DNA of 64,000 nucleotides, from NCBI GenBank assembly GCA_024236175.1, contig JACKKY010000001.1, forward strand, positions 682,001 to 746,000. The letters run 5' to 3'. This document shows, piece after piece, positions 42,422 through 49,949 of the stretch. The notes below the pieces were generated by a model. It saw only the letters and a list, made by a program, of their open reading frames with translations, made no database searches and was not told the DNA's origin. The DNA comes from Novosphingobium sp. (GTDB lineage Bacteria; Pseudomonadota; Alphaproteobacteria; Sphingomonadales; Sphingomonadaceae). A program made the translations under genes and the position numbers. How positions within the stretch are numbered: position 1 is the first letter of the stretch; every line of letters starts with the position of its first letter.

Positions 42422-43627
42422 TCAGGCGACCGTCCCTGCTTCGCGAAGGCTGCGGATCCTGTCCGCATCGCAGCCGAGTTCCGCCAGGATCTCGTCGGTA
42501 TGCTGGGCGAACTCCGGCGCAGGCGGCGGGGCGCCCGCTTCCTCGTCGAACTGGATCGCCGGCGCGGGCACGTCCAGCCCGCCATCGGGATAGTCGACAT
42601 GGCCCATGTAGCCGTTGGCGATGGTCTGCGGATCGTCGGGTATCTCCTGAGGCGTCTGGATCGGCGCCCAGGCGCCGCGCGCGGTCGCCAGGACGTCCTT
42701 CCACTCGGCGAGCGTCCGCGACGCGAAGACCTCCTCCATGATCGCCAGCAGCTCCTCCGAATGCGCCATGCGCTGCTTCGTCCCGGCAAACCGGGAATCG
42801 GAAGCCAGCTCCGGGCGGTCGATCCGCTCGCACAGATCGACGAAGTCGCGGTCGTCGTCGGTCAGGAACAGGAGGTTGAGGAAACGATAGTCCTTGGTCT
42901 GGTAGATCGACCTCAGCGCGGAGATCATAGAGGGATCGACGCCTTCGGGCGGCGGCGGGCGCTTGGCGGGCGCGGGCGTGCGCCGGCCGTGCGTGAACTG
43001 GGCGCCCATGATGGCAAGGCCGTTGAACCAGATCGCCGTGCCCATCAGCGAGGAATCGACAACCACCGACTCGCCGCTCAGCTCACGGTGGAGAAGCGCG
43101 GCGCAGATGCCGCCGGCAAGGACCAGTCCAGACATGCCGTCGCCATGCCCTACCATGGTCGGCGGCCATTCCACGCCGGTCATGTCCATCGCCGTCTGCC
43201 CCAGCGAACCGCGATACCACCAGCTCAGCGCGTCGTAGCCCGGGCGGTCCGCATCCGGCCCCTTGGGCCCGTGGCCGCTTCCCCGCGCATAGACGATCCC
43301 GGGATTGACCTTGCGGATGTCCTCCACATCGATGCCGAGCTTGCGGCGCGTGGGCGCGAGATAGCTGGTGAGGAACACGTCGGCATCGGCCGCCATCTGG
43401 TAGACAAGCTCGCGCCCTTCCTCGGACGCCAGGTTGACCGCGATGGAGCGCTTGCCCCGGCTGTAATGCCGGAAGGTCGGGCTGCTGATAAAGCGCATCG
43501 GATCGGGCGCATTGGGGCTTTCCACCTTGATCACATCGGCTCCCCAATGGGCCAGGACCCCGCCCGCCGACGGCACGAATGCATATGCCGTGACATCCAC
43601 TATCTTGATGCCTTGAAGTATCCTCAT
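42422..43627 (-). CDS. CaiB/BaiF (family III) CoA transferase
   Basis: 401 residues; ATG 43627 chosen (AGAGG 8 bp upstream) over nearby TTG/GTG. Family III features: GIKIVDVTAYAFVPSAGGVL, LAHWGADVIKVESPNAPDPM, KRSIAVNLASEEGRELVYQM and the C-terminal YLGHVDYPDGG-like segment. It transfers CoA between carboxylic acids in the cytoplasm, activating substrates for catabolism. It is transcribed opposite to the efflux operon and is probably part of the catabolic block that follows. Confidence 0.93.
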   Translation of the reverse strand: MRILQGIKIVDVTAYAFVPSAGGVLAHWGADVIKVESPNAPDPMRFISSPTFRHYSRGKRSIAVNLASEEGRELVYQMAADADVFLTSYLAPTRRKLGIDVEDIRKVNPGIVYARGSGHGPKGPDADRPGYDALSWWYRGSLGQTAMDMTGVEWPPTMVGHGDGMSGLVLAGGICAALLHRELSGESVVVDSSLMGTAIWFNGLAIMGAQFTHGRRTPAPAKRPPPPEGVDPSMISALRSIYQTKDYRFLNLLFLTDDDRDFVDLCERIDRPELASDSRFAGTKQRMAHSEELLAIMEEVFASRTLAEWKDVLATARGAWAPIQTPQEIPDDPQTIANGYMGHVDYPDGGLDVPAPAIQFDEEAGAPPPAPEFAQHTDEILAELGCDADRIRSLREAGTVA

Positions 43628-43669
43628 CACCAATCCTCTGTTGTGTTTCGTTATCGTCGCAGCCTGTTT

Positions 43670-44053
43670 TCAGGCCCGTTGATGCTCCTTCGGGAACGAG
43701 CGGACCGCAGCCTGCAGTGCCGACCAGTCCTCGCTGTCGCGGACGGCTTCCGCCCGCAGCTGCAGGGCCCTGAAGCGTTGCAACACCTCGCTGCCGAACG
43801 GCGTGACACGCGCCCCGCCCCTTGCCGACCCGCCGGGAGCGGTCTCGACCAGCGGCTTGCTCCAGCACCGGTTCATCGTGTCAACCAGCATCCAGGCGCG
43901 GCGGTAGCTCATGCCCAATGCCCGGCCGGCGCCGGAGATGGACCCTTCCCGGTCTATCGCCTCGAGCAGGTCCGCCTTGCCCGGACCCATGGCGATCTCC
44001 CCGCCGCAGTAGAGTTGCAGCTTGATCTTGAGGAAGGGTTCACCGGACGGCAT
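43670..44053 (-). CDS. ModE-like winged-helix regulator
   Basis: 127 residues. LysR/ModE-type HTH only: GPGKADLLEAIDREGSISGA then GRALGMSYRRAWMLVDTMNR, with a GGSARGGARVTPFG wing (about residues 25-95). It has no molybdate-binding TOBE domain, so it is the short ModE-N form. There are no molybdate transport genes nearby. Possible role: control of the adjacent CoA transferase, whose start lies 43 bp away on the same strand. Confidence 0.85.
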   Translation of the reverse strand: MPSGEPFLKIKLQLYCGGEIAMGPGKADLLEAIDREGSISGAGRALGMSYRRAWMLVDTMNRCWSKPLVETAPGGSARGGARVTPFGSEVLQRFRALQLRAEAVRDSEDWSALQAAVRSFPKEHQRA

Positions 44054-44164
44054 GCGCCACGTCTAGCTCCTGCCGCAGCGAAGGAAAAGCGCCGTGACGT
44101 TGCGCTGGACCTGCCTGCCGGTCTATTCTGCCCGGGTTACAAGGCTCAAGCAGGATCGACTGAA

Positions 44165-44479
44165 ATGACCGATACCAAGCAAGTGGAAGAACTTCTCAGG
44201 TCGCGCCTGGCCGAATTGACCGGCCGGGCCGAAGCGATCGAGGAGGACCTGCGCCATCCGCTGGACGCCGATTCGTCCGAACAGGCGATCGACCTTGCCG
44301 ACGACGAGGCGCTTGCCGGAATCGACGACGTGATCCGCCAGGAAATCCACGAGATCAGGGAAGCGCTGCTGCGCATCGAACGCGACGAATACGGCACCTG
44401 CGTCTCCTGCGGCGCAGACATCAATCCCGAACGGCTCAAGGCGCTGCCCACCGCCACGCGCTGCATCAAATGCGCGTGA
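44165..44479 (+). CDS. TraR/DksA family zinc-finger protein
   Basis: 104 residues, ATG 44165. A helical coiled-coil N-terminus (VEELLRSRLAELTGRAEAIE) leads to a C-terminal four-cysteine zinc finger, YGTCVSCGADINPERL...ATRCIKCA. It is shorter than DksA and lacks the acidic DxxA tip, matching the small TraR/YbiI-like group. It may bind RNA polymerase's secondary channel or act on redox stress; the role is not established. Confidence 0.85.
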   Translation: MTDTKQVEELLRSRLAELTGRAEAIEEDLRHPLDADSSEQAIDLADDEALAGIDDVIRQEIHEIREALLRIERDEYGTCVSCGADINPERLKALPTATRCIKCA

Positions 44480-44605
44480 TGCCCTGACGGGCCGACGCCG
44501 TGGACGCGCTCCGCCCGGGGCCGGCGCGGGGTTCGGCATGGACCTTCGCAGTAGGGGCGACCGCCCCGGCGCATGGCCGCCAGCCTGCCGATCGCGAATT
44601 ATTGC

Positions 44606-44629
44606 AAATGAAAAGGTGAATTTTCATTT
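44606..44629. promoter_or_regulatory. Perfect AT-rich palindrome upstream of the Rieske gene
   Basis: AAATGAAAA (44606-44614), centre GGTGAA, TTTTCATTT (44621-44629): 9-bp arms, exact, in otherwise very GC-rich DNA. It lies 65 bp before the oxygenase start. It has the look of an operator for a dimeric regulator. The next 28 bp (44631-44658) form a second, GC-rich 10-bp hairpin. Confidence 0.6.
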
Positions 44630-44694
44630 TCCGCCCTGCCCCGGGCTTGGCAGGGCGGGGCCTCTCCCGTTATGCACGACACCAAAGGCCGACG

Positions 44695-46104
44695 ATGCAG
44701 CAGGCCGGCAAATGGGAGCCTGGAATGGCGACGTATCCGTCTGACGAAATCCGCGACGACTATTTTCCCAAGGGCGATTATCTCGACCGCGAGTTCCACG
44801 AGCTGGAGAAGAAGCATCTCTGGCCGAAGGTCTGGCAGACCGCCTGCCGGCCCGAGGATATTCCCGAAGCCGGCGACTACATCGTCTACGACATCTGCGA
44901 CGACTCGGTGATCGTGACTCGCGGCAGCGACGGGCAGATCCGCGCATTCCATAATTTCTGCACCCATCGCGGCACCCAGCTCGTGCAGGGCAAGGGCAAC
45001 GCCAGGCAGTTCGTCTGTCCTTTCCACGGCTGGCGCTTCGGCAATGACGGGCGCAACATCAAGGTGATCGACCGCAAGGACTGGGGCGATTGCCTCAAGC
45101 AGGAAGACGTCGACCTGGTGCCGGTTCAGGTCGGCGAGTGGGGCGGCTTCGTGTGGATCAACATGGACCCGGGCTGCCAGCCGCTCGATGCGTTCCTGGA
45201 GCCGATGAAGGCGATGTGCGACCTCTTCGAGTTCGAGAAGCTGCGCCCGGCCTGGTACAAGTCGGCGGTGGTCGACGCCAACTGGAAGACGACACTGGGC
45301 GCCTTCACCGAATTCTACCACGTGCAGACCACGCATTCGCAGATGCTGACCTACACGCAGGATTACTCGATCAGCCGGGCGATGGGCCGGCACGGCTGGA
45401 TTTCCTACACCGGAAGTTCGGGCCTGCCGGTCGGACGCAGCCCGCGCCTGCCCCCGAAGGAACAGTCAGACTTCCGCGAATACCTCTTCGAGTATGCCGA
45501 GCAGTTCAAGGATTACCTCCAGGCGATGCAGACCGAGCGCGCCTACAACGCGACGCAGCGGCTGCGCACCGAGGTTTCCGCGGACGCCGCGCCCGAAGAG
45601 GTGCTCGGCAAGTGGGCGCAGTTCATCTACGAAGCGGCCATCGAATCCGGCGCCGGCTGGCCCGAGAATCTGACGCCCGAATACGTCGCGGCAAGCGGGT
45701 TCGACTGGCATGTGTTTCCCAACACCGTCTTCCTCCATCCGGCGATCGAAGCGGTGCTGTGGTACCGGATCGTCCCCTATGGCGACGACCACACCAAGTC
45801 GATCATGGACGTGTGGTCGCTGGAGCGCTTCGCTCCGGGCACCGAACCCAAGGTGGAGCGCGAATTCTACGAGAACTGGCGCGACGGCGACTATCCGCTG
45901 ATCTTCGCCCAGGATTTCGAGAACATCCCCAAGGTCCAGCGCGGCATGAAGTCCAGCGCCTTCAAGGCCGGCAGGCCCAGCCCGGTACAGGAACGCGCGG
46001 TCTCGCACTTCCACCGGACGTTGCGCCGCTTCATCGAGGACCCGCATGCGGATGACGCGCTGGCGCCCGAACCCTTGGTCGAATTGCCGGCCGAGACGGT
46101 CTGA
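44695..46104 (+). CDS. Rieske non-haem iron ring-hydroxylating oxygenase, alpha subunit
   Basis: 469 residues from ATG 44695; ATG 44725 with a better GGAG site is an alternative start. Rieske cluster: C89-x-H91 in FCTHRGTQL and C108-x2-H111 in CPFHGWRF. The mononuclear iron site includes H209-x4-H214 in FYHVQTTHS. It hydroxylates aromatic or alicyclic substrates using electrons from a reductase not present in the window. No beta subunit follows, so it may be an alpha-only type. The next gene begins 26 bp downstream. Confidence 0.93.
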   Translation: MQQAGKWEPGMATYPSDEIRDDYFPKGDYLDREFHELEKKHLWPKVWQTACRPEDIPEAGDYIVYDICDDSVIVTRGSDGQIRAFHNFCTHRGTQLVQGKGNARQFVCPFHGWRFGNDGRNIKVIDRKDWGDCLKQEDVDLVPVQVGEWGGFVWINMDPGCQPLDAFLEPMKAMCDLFEFEKLRPAWYKSAVVDANWKTTLGAFTEFYHVQTTHSQMLTYTQDYSISRAMGRHGWISYTGSSGLPVGRSPRLPPKEQSDFREYLFEYAEQFKDYLQAMQTERAYNATQRLRTEVSADAAPEEVLGKWAQFIYEAAIESGAGWPENLTPEYVAASGFDWHVFPNTVFLHPAIEAVLWYRIVPYGDDHTKSIMDVWSLERFAPGTEPKVEREFYENWRDGDYPLIFAQDFENIPKVQRGMKSSAFKAGRPSPVQERAVSHFHRTLRRFIEDPHADDALAPEPLVELPAETV

Positions 46105-46130
46105 TCGCCGGCGCAGGGGGAGGACAGGCA

Positions 46131-47765
46131 GTGGCATTTGACGAAACATTCGATCTGGTGATCGTCGGCAGCGGCTGCGCGTCGGTGACGGCGGCCCTCG
46201 CGGCGAAGTCGCTCGGCGGCAGCGTGGTGATCATCGAGAAGCAGGCGCTGTTCGGCGGCTCGACGGCCTATTCGGGCGGTATCGCGTGGATGCCGAACAA
46301 CCCGCTGCTCGACGACGACAGCGAGGAGGCGAGCCGCGCCTATCTCGATGCGGTCGTCGGCGAGCCGGACAAGGCCTCGCCGGTCGCCAAGCGGGAAGCC
46401 TTCCTGAAGGAAGGCCCGAAGGCCGTGCAGTTCCTGCTCGACCAGGGCGTCAAGCTGATCCGCGTGCCGTGGCCGGACTATTATTCCAGCCTGCCGGGCG
46501 GGCACGAATACGGCCGCACGATCTCCGCCGCGCTGTTCGACCTGCGCGAACTGGGCGACTGGCAGGACCGGGTGGGCTTCTTCTACGGCTTCCCGAGACT
46601 CCCCGTCGGCTCCTGGGAATTCGTCGACCTGACGCTCGCCAAGACCACCTGGAAAGGCAAGATCGCGGGCATGCGACTGGCGCTGAAGATGGCGAAGGAC
46701 AAGCTGACCGGCTCGCGCACGGTCGGTTCCGGCAATGCGGTTCAGGGCCGGTTCCTCAAGGCGGCGCTCGATGCACAGATTCCGCTCTACATGGAAACCG
46801 AGATCGTCGGGCTCGAGGTGGAGGACGGCAGGGTCGCCGGCGTCAGGGTTCGCGACGGCAAGGGCGAGCGCACGATCGGCGCGAACCGCGGCGTGCTGCT
46901 CAACGCGGGGGGCTTTTCGCGCAATCCGGAGATGCGCAGGAAATACCAGCCGCAGCCCAACACGGGCGAGTGGACCATGGTCAATCCCGGCGACACCGGC
47001 GACGTCATGCAGATGGCGATGGCGCTCGGCGCGGATACCGACTGCATGGAAGAGGCGTGGTGGACTCCCGGCTCGCTGCTGCCCGACGGCAAGTACGGCG
47101 GCTTCCACGTTCCCGGGGAAAGCGGCAAGCCGCACGTCATCATCGTCGGCCCAGACGGCAGGCGGGTCGGCAACGAGGCCGGCGCCTATATGGAATTCGG
47201 CCAGCGCATGTACGCAATGGGCGCGGTGCCTTCATGGGCGATTCTCGAAAGCCGGGCGCTCAGGAACTACAGCTGGGGGCCGCTGCTGCCGGGCAAGCCC
47301 AGGAAGCCGTGGATCGAGAACGGCTATCTGGTGGAAGCCGGCACGATCGAGGACCTGGCGCGGAAATGCGGGATCGACGCGGAAGGCCTCAAGGCCGAGG
47401 TCGCGCGGTTCAACAGCTTTGCCGAAAAGGGCGTGGACGAGGACTTCCAGCGGGGGGCCAGCCATCACAACAAGGCGATGGGCGATCCCGGCCACAAGCC
47501 GAACCCCTCGCTGGGCAAGATCGAGAAGGGCCCCTTCTATGCCGTAAAGATCTGGCCGCTGGACGTCGGCACCTCGGGCGGGCTGGTCACCGACGAACAT
47601 TCGCGCGTGCTTCGCGAGGACGGCTCGGCGATCCCCGGCCTCTATGCCGCCGGAAACATCACCGCACCGGTCGTGGGGCACACCTATCCGGGCGCGGGCG
47701 CGAGCATCGGCGGCGGCATCGCCTTCGGCTATGTCGCGGCCCGCCACGCAATCGGTGCGAACTAG
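46131..47765 (+). CDS. FAD-dependent oxidoreductase, ketosteroid-dehydrogenase/fumarate-reductase type
   Basis: 544 residues, GTG start at 46131 with SD GGGGGAGGA. FAD-binding LVIVGSGCASVTAALAAKSL (about residues 9-28) with EKQALFGGSTAYSGGIAWMP, and the C-terminal flavin-binding GLYAAGNITAPVVGHTYPGA and GASIGGGIAFGY. It resembles 3-ketosteroid-delta1-dehydrogenase and related enzymes that dehydrogenate alicyclic ketones. It is co-directional with the Rieske oxygenase and probably in the same pathway; the actual substrate cannot be read from sequence. Confidence 0.88.
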   Translation: MAFDETFDLVIVGSGCASVTAALAAKSLGGSVVIIEKQALFGGSTAYSGGIAWMPNNPLLDDDSEEASRAYLDAVVGEPDKASPVAKREAFLKEGPKAVQFLLDQGVKLIRVPWPDYYSSLPGGHEYGRTISAALFDLRELGDWQDRVGFFYGFPRLPVGSWEFVDLTLAKTTWKGKIAGMRLALKMAKDKLTGSRTVGSGNAVQGRFLKAALDAQIPLYMETEIVGLEVEDGRVAGVRVRDGKGERTIGANRGVLLNAGGFSRNPEMRRKYQPQPNTGEWTMVNPGDTGDVMQMAMALGADTDCMEEAWWTPGSLLPDGKYGGFHVPGESGKPHVIIVGPDGRRVGNEAGAYMEFGQRMYAMGAVPSWAILESRALRNYSWGPLLPGKPRKPWIENGYLVEAGTIEDLARKCGIDAEGLKAEVARFNSFAEKGVDEDFQRGASHHNKAMGDPGHKPNPSLGKIEKGPFYAVKIWPLDVGTSGGLVTDEHSRVLREDGSAIPGLYAAGNITAPVVGHTYPGAGASIGGGIAFGYVAARHAIGAN

Positions 47766-47818
47766 GGGAAGCCAGCCGGGGGTTCACGAAGATTGCTTCA
47801 GAGAAGCAGGGCCGCACT

Positions 47819-48211
47819 CTAGAGGATACGCGCGAAGCCGGCGGCGCCCTTGGCCGGCGGCGTTCCTTTCGATCCGGATCCGGAGCCGGGAGCGGCAAGA
47901 TCGACGGGCGAGCCGTGGCCGCCGAAGATCGCCTGCACGTTGCGCACGCACAGCGCCACGCCGTCGTCGGCCAGCGCGTACCAGACGAGCTTGGCTTCCT
48001 TGCGGGTGTTGACGAGCCCGGCGCGGCGCAGCGCCGCAAGCTGCTGGCTCAGCGCCGGCTGCCCGATCCCGGTAAGCTCCGCGATCTCGCCGACGTTGTG
48101 TTCGGCATCAAGCAGGCAGGACAGGATCATCAGCCGCTGCGGCTGGGCGAACACCTTCAGTTTCTCCGCAGCCGAGACGGCCGCGTCGCGGTCCGTGTAA
48201 AGCGCGCTCAA
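47819..48211 (-). CDS. ArsR-family regulator, BigR/SqrR-like persulfide sensor
   Basis: 130 residues from TTG 48211, whose bases overlap the peroxiredoxin stop codon (TTGA), so it is coupled. Winged helix: PQRLMILSCLLDAEHNVGEI then LTGIGQPALSQQLAALRRAG, close to the BigR/SqrR/YgaV pattern. Two cysteines, C32 in LSCLL and C88 in VALCVRN; BigR-type sensors form an intramolecular (per)sulfide bridge between two Cys. The first matches the usual position; the second lies earlier in the last helix than I would expect. The C-terminal Gly/Ser/Lys tail is variable. Confidence 0.83.
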   Translation of the reverse strand: MSALYTDRDAAVSAAEKLKVFAQPQRLMILSCLLDAEHNVGEIAELTGIGQPALSQQLAALRRAGLVNTRKEAKLVWYALADDGVALCVRNVQAIFGGHGSPVDLAAPGSGSGSKGTPPAKGAAGFARIL

Positions 48212-48834
48212 GACGATTTCGCGAACCGGCAGAACCAGTCCGCGCCCTTCTCGTCCGGTCCGTCGGCCGGCAGGTGCAAGGTCGGCTTGCCTTCCTCCCA
48301 GCCTTCCGGAGCCAGCACGGATTCGCCCGAGACCTTCTGCAGCGCCTTCAACAGCCGCAGCATTTCCCCGACCGAGCGGCCGACATTGTGCGGATAGCAG
48401 GTCGTCGCGCGGACGATACCTTCGGGATCGATGTAGAATGCCGAACGCATGTTGGTGCTGTCGGTCGAATGTTCGTCGATCATTCCATAGGCGCGACCGA
48501 TGGCCATGCTCGGATCCTCGATCACCGGGAAGCGCACCTCGACGTCGAACAGCTCGTTGAGCGCGCGCAGCCAGGCGAAATGGGCGTAGAGGCTGTCCAC
48601 GGAAACGCCGAGCAGAACGCAGTCGAGCGCATCGAACTCGTCCTGCCGCCGGGCCAGCTCGGCAAATTCGGTGCTGCAGACCGGCGTGAAATCTGCCGGA
48701 TGCGAAAACAGGATGACCCACTTCCCGCGAAGCTCCGAAAGCTGCACGGTCCCGGCGGTCGAACGGGCCCGGAAATCGGGCGCAATATCGCCGAGCCGTG
48801 GATATGCATGAGGCTGGGAGTTTTCTGATTCCAT
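48208..48834 (-). CDS. Peroxiredoxin (AhpC/TSA, Prx6-like)
   Basis: 208 residues; ATG 48834 is the first in-frame ATG followed by the conserved domain. Thioredoxin fold with peroxidatic Cys53 in HPADFTPVCSTEFAELARRQ, Arg in the PEGIVRATTCYPHNVGRSVG segment, and the long Prx6-type C-terminal arm (ESVLAPEGWEEGKPTLHLP). It reduces peroxides, and perhaps persulfides given its neighbours. It is the first gene of a two-gene operon with the ArsR regulator and is divergent from the MBL gene. Confidence 0.93.
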   Translation of the reverse strand: MESENSQPHAYPRLGDIAPDFRARSTAGTVQLSELRGKWVILFSHPADFTPVCSTEFAELARRQDEFDALDCVLLGVSVDSLYAHFAWLRALNELFDVEVRFPVIEDPSMAIGRAYGMIDEHSTDSTNMRSAFYIDPEGIVRATTCYPHNVGRSVGEMLRLLKALQKVSGESVLAPEGWEEGKPTLHLPADGPDEKGADWFCRFAKSS

Positions 48835-48873
48835 ATTCCGTCCTTGGCCGGGCCTGCTGCCGCAGCCGACCCC

Positions 48874-48902
48874 TTGACGCAAGCATCCTATAAAATTACA
48901 TA
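48874..48902 (+). promoter_or_regulatory. Promoter of the MBL/SulP operon
   Basis: TTGACG (48874-48879), 17-nt spacer, TACATA (48897-48902). The -10 box is the left arm of the palindrome at 48896-48912, so a bound repressor would block it. Confidence 0.6.
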
Positions 48903-48913
48903 GTTTATGTAAA
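48885..48913 (-). promoter_or_regulatory. Divergent promoter of the peroxiredoxin-arsR operon
   Basis: On the minus strand, TTTACA (48913-48908), 17-nt spacer, TAGGAT (48890-48885). The -35 box overlaps the right arm of the same palindrome. Confidence 0.5.
48896..48912. promoter_or_regulatory. Shared operator of the sulfide-response module
   Basis: Perfect inverted repeat TTACATA (48896-48902), GTT, TATGTAA (48906-48912). It covers parts of both divergent promoters, the expected binding site of the BigR-like ArsR protein encoded alongside. Confidence 0.72.
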
Positions 48914-48935
48914 TAAGAATTATTAGGAGTTTCGC

Positions 48936-49853
48936 GTGAGCGACACGGTTCTTTCCAAGGCCAGCGCCCAGATCGCCGAGGCGGTCGAGGGCGTCCCCGT
49001 AATCAAAGCGTTCTTCGATCCGGACACCTTCACCGTTTCCTACGTCGTCCACGATCCGCAGACCATGCGCGCCGCGATTATCGACAGCGTGCTCGATTAC
49101 GATCCCGCTTCGGGCCGCACCGCAAAGGCCTCGGCAGATGCTATCGCCGCCTATGTCGCCGAGCGCGGCCTTTCGGTGGAATGGCTGCTCGAAACGCATG
49201 CCCATGCCGACCATCTTTCCGCAGCCCCCTACCTGCAGAGCAAGCTCGGCGGGCAGATCGCGATCGGCGAGCATATCGTGACCGTGCAGGACACTTTCGG
49301 CAAGCTGTTCAATGCCGGCAGCGAGTTCCGGCGCGACGGCTCCGATTTCGACCGCCTGTTCGCAGATGGGGACGAATTCGCGATCGGCAACCTCAAGGTG
49401 ACCGTGATGCATGTGCCCGGGCATACCCCGGCCTGCATCGCCTATGTGATCGGCGACGCCGTGTTCGTCGGCGACACGATGTTCATGCCCGACTACGGCA
49501 CGGCGCGGGCCGATTTTCCCGGTGGCGACGCGCGCACGCTCTATCGCTCGCTGCGCCGCATCCTGGAACTGCCGCCGGACACCCGGCTGTTCATGTGCCA
49601 CGACTACCTGCCGGAAGGGCGCGACCATTATGTGTGGGAAACGACAGTCGGCGAGCAGCGCGCCGCCAACATCCACGCCCATGACGGGATCAGCGAGGAC
49701 GAATTCGTCGCCATGCGCGAAGCGCGGGACAAGACGCTGGACATGCCCCGCCTGATCCTGCCTTCGGTGCAGGTGAACATGCGCGCCGGGCACGTGCCTC
49801 CGGCCGAGGACAACGGCGTCAGCTACCTCAAGATCCCGGTGGACGCATTGTGA
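48936..49853 (+). CDS. MBL-fold hydrolase, persulfide dioxygenase-like (ETHE1/Blh type)
   Basis: 305 residues, GTG start at 48936 with AGGAG 7 bp upstream. Metal site: THAHADHLSA (HxHxDH), HVPGHTPAC and GDTMF, with the final His in CHDYL. One iron is expected in ETHE1-type enzymes, which oxidise glutathione persulfide to sulfite. It matches the Blh partner of BigR regulators in length and context. It is followed by a SulP anion transporter, which could export the sulfite or sulfate produced (inference). Confidence 0.88.
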   Translation: MSDTVLSKASAQIAEAVEGVPVIKAFFDPDTFTVSYVVHDPQTMRAAIIDSVLDYDPASGRTAKASADAIAAYVAERGLSVEWLLETHAHADHLSAAPYLQSKLGGQIAIGEHIVTVQDTFGKLFNAGSEFRRDGSDFDRLFADGDEFAIGNLKVTVMHVPGHTPACIAYVIGDAVFVGDTMFMPDYGTARADFPGGDARTLYRSLRRILELPPDTRLFMCHDYLPEGRDHYVWETTVGEQRAANIHAHDGISEDEFVAMREARDKTLDMPRLILPSVQVNMRAGHVPPAEDNGVSYLKIPVDAL

Positions 49854-49949
49854 CCCACGCCTTGCCGGTCCGGCAGCGGCGGGCGGGCAACCGGCATGGC
49901 CGGAGCGGGGAGCAATCGTCCATGAAGCCGGCTCTCGGCGGCTCATGAG

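Noticed and set aside
39772..42741. A 989-codon open frame overlapping the efflux genes in another frame.
   Set aside because: Arg/Pro/His-rich composition typical of an out-of-frame shadow; the in-frame products are clear HlyD and MFS proteins with family motifs.
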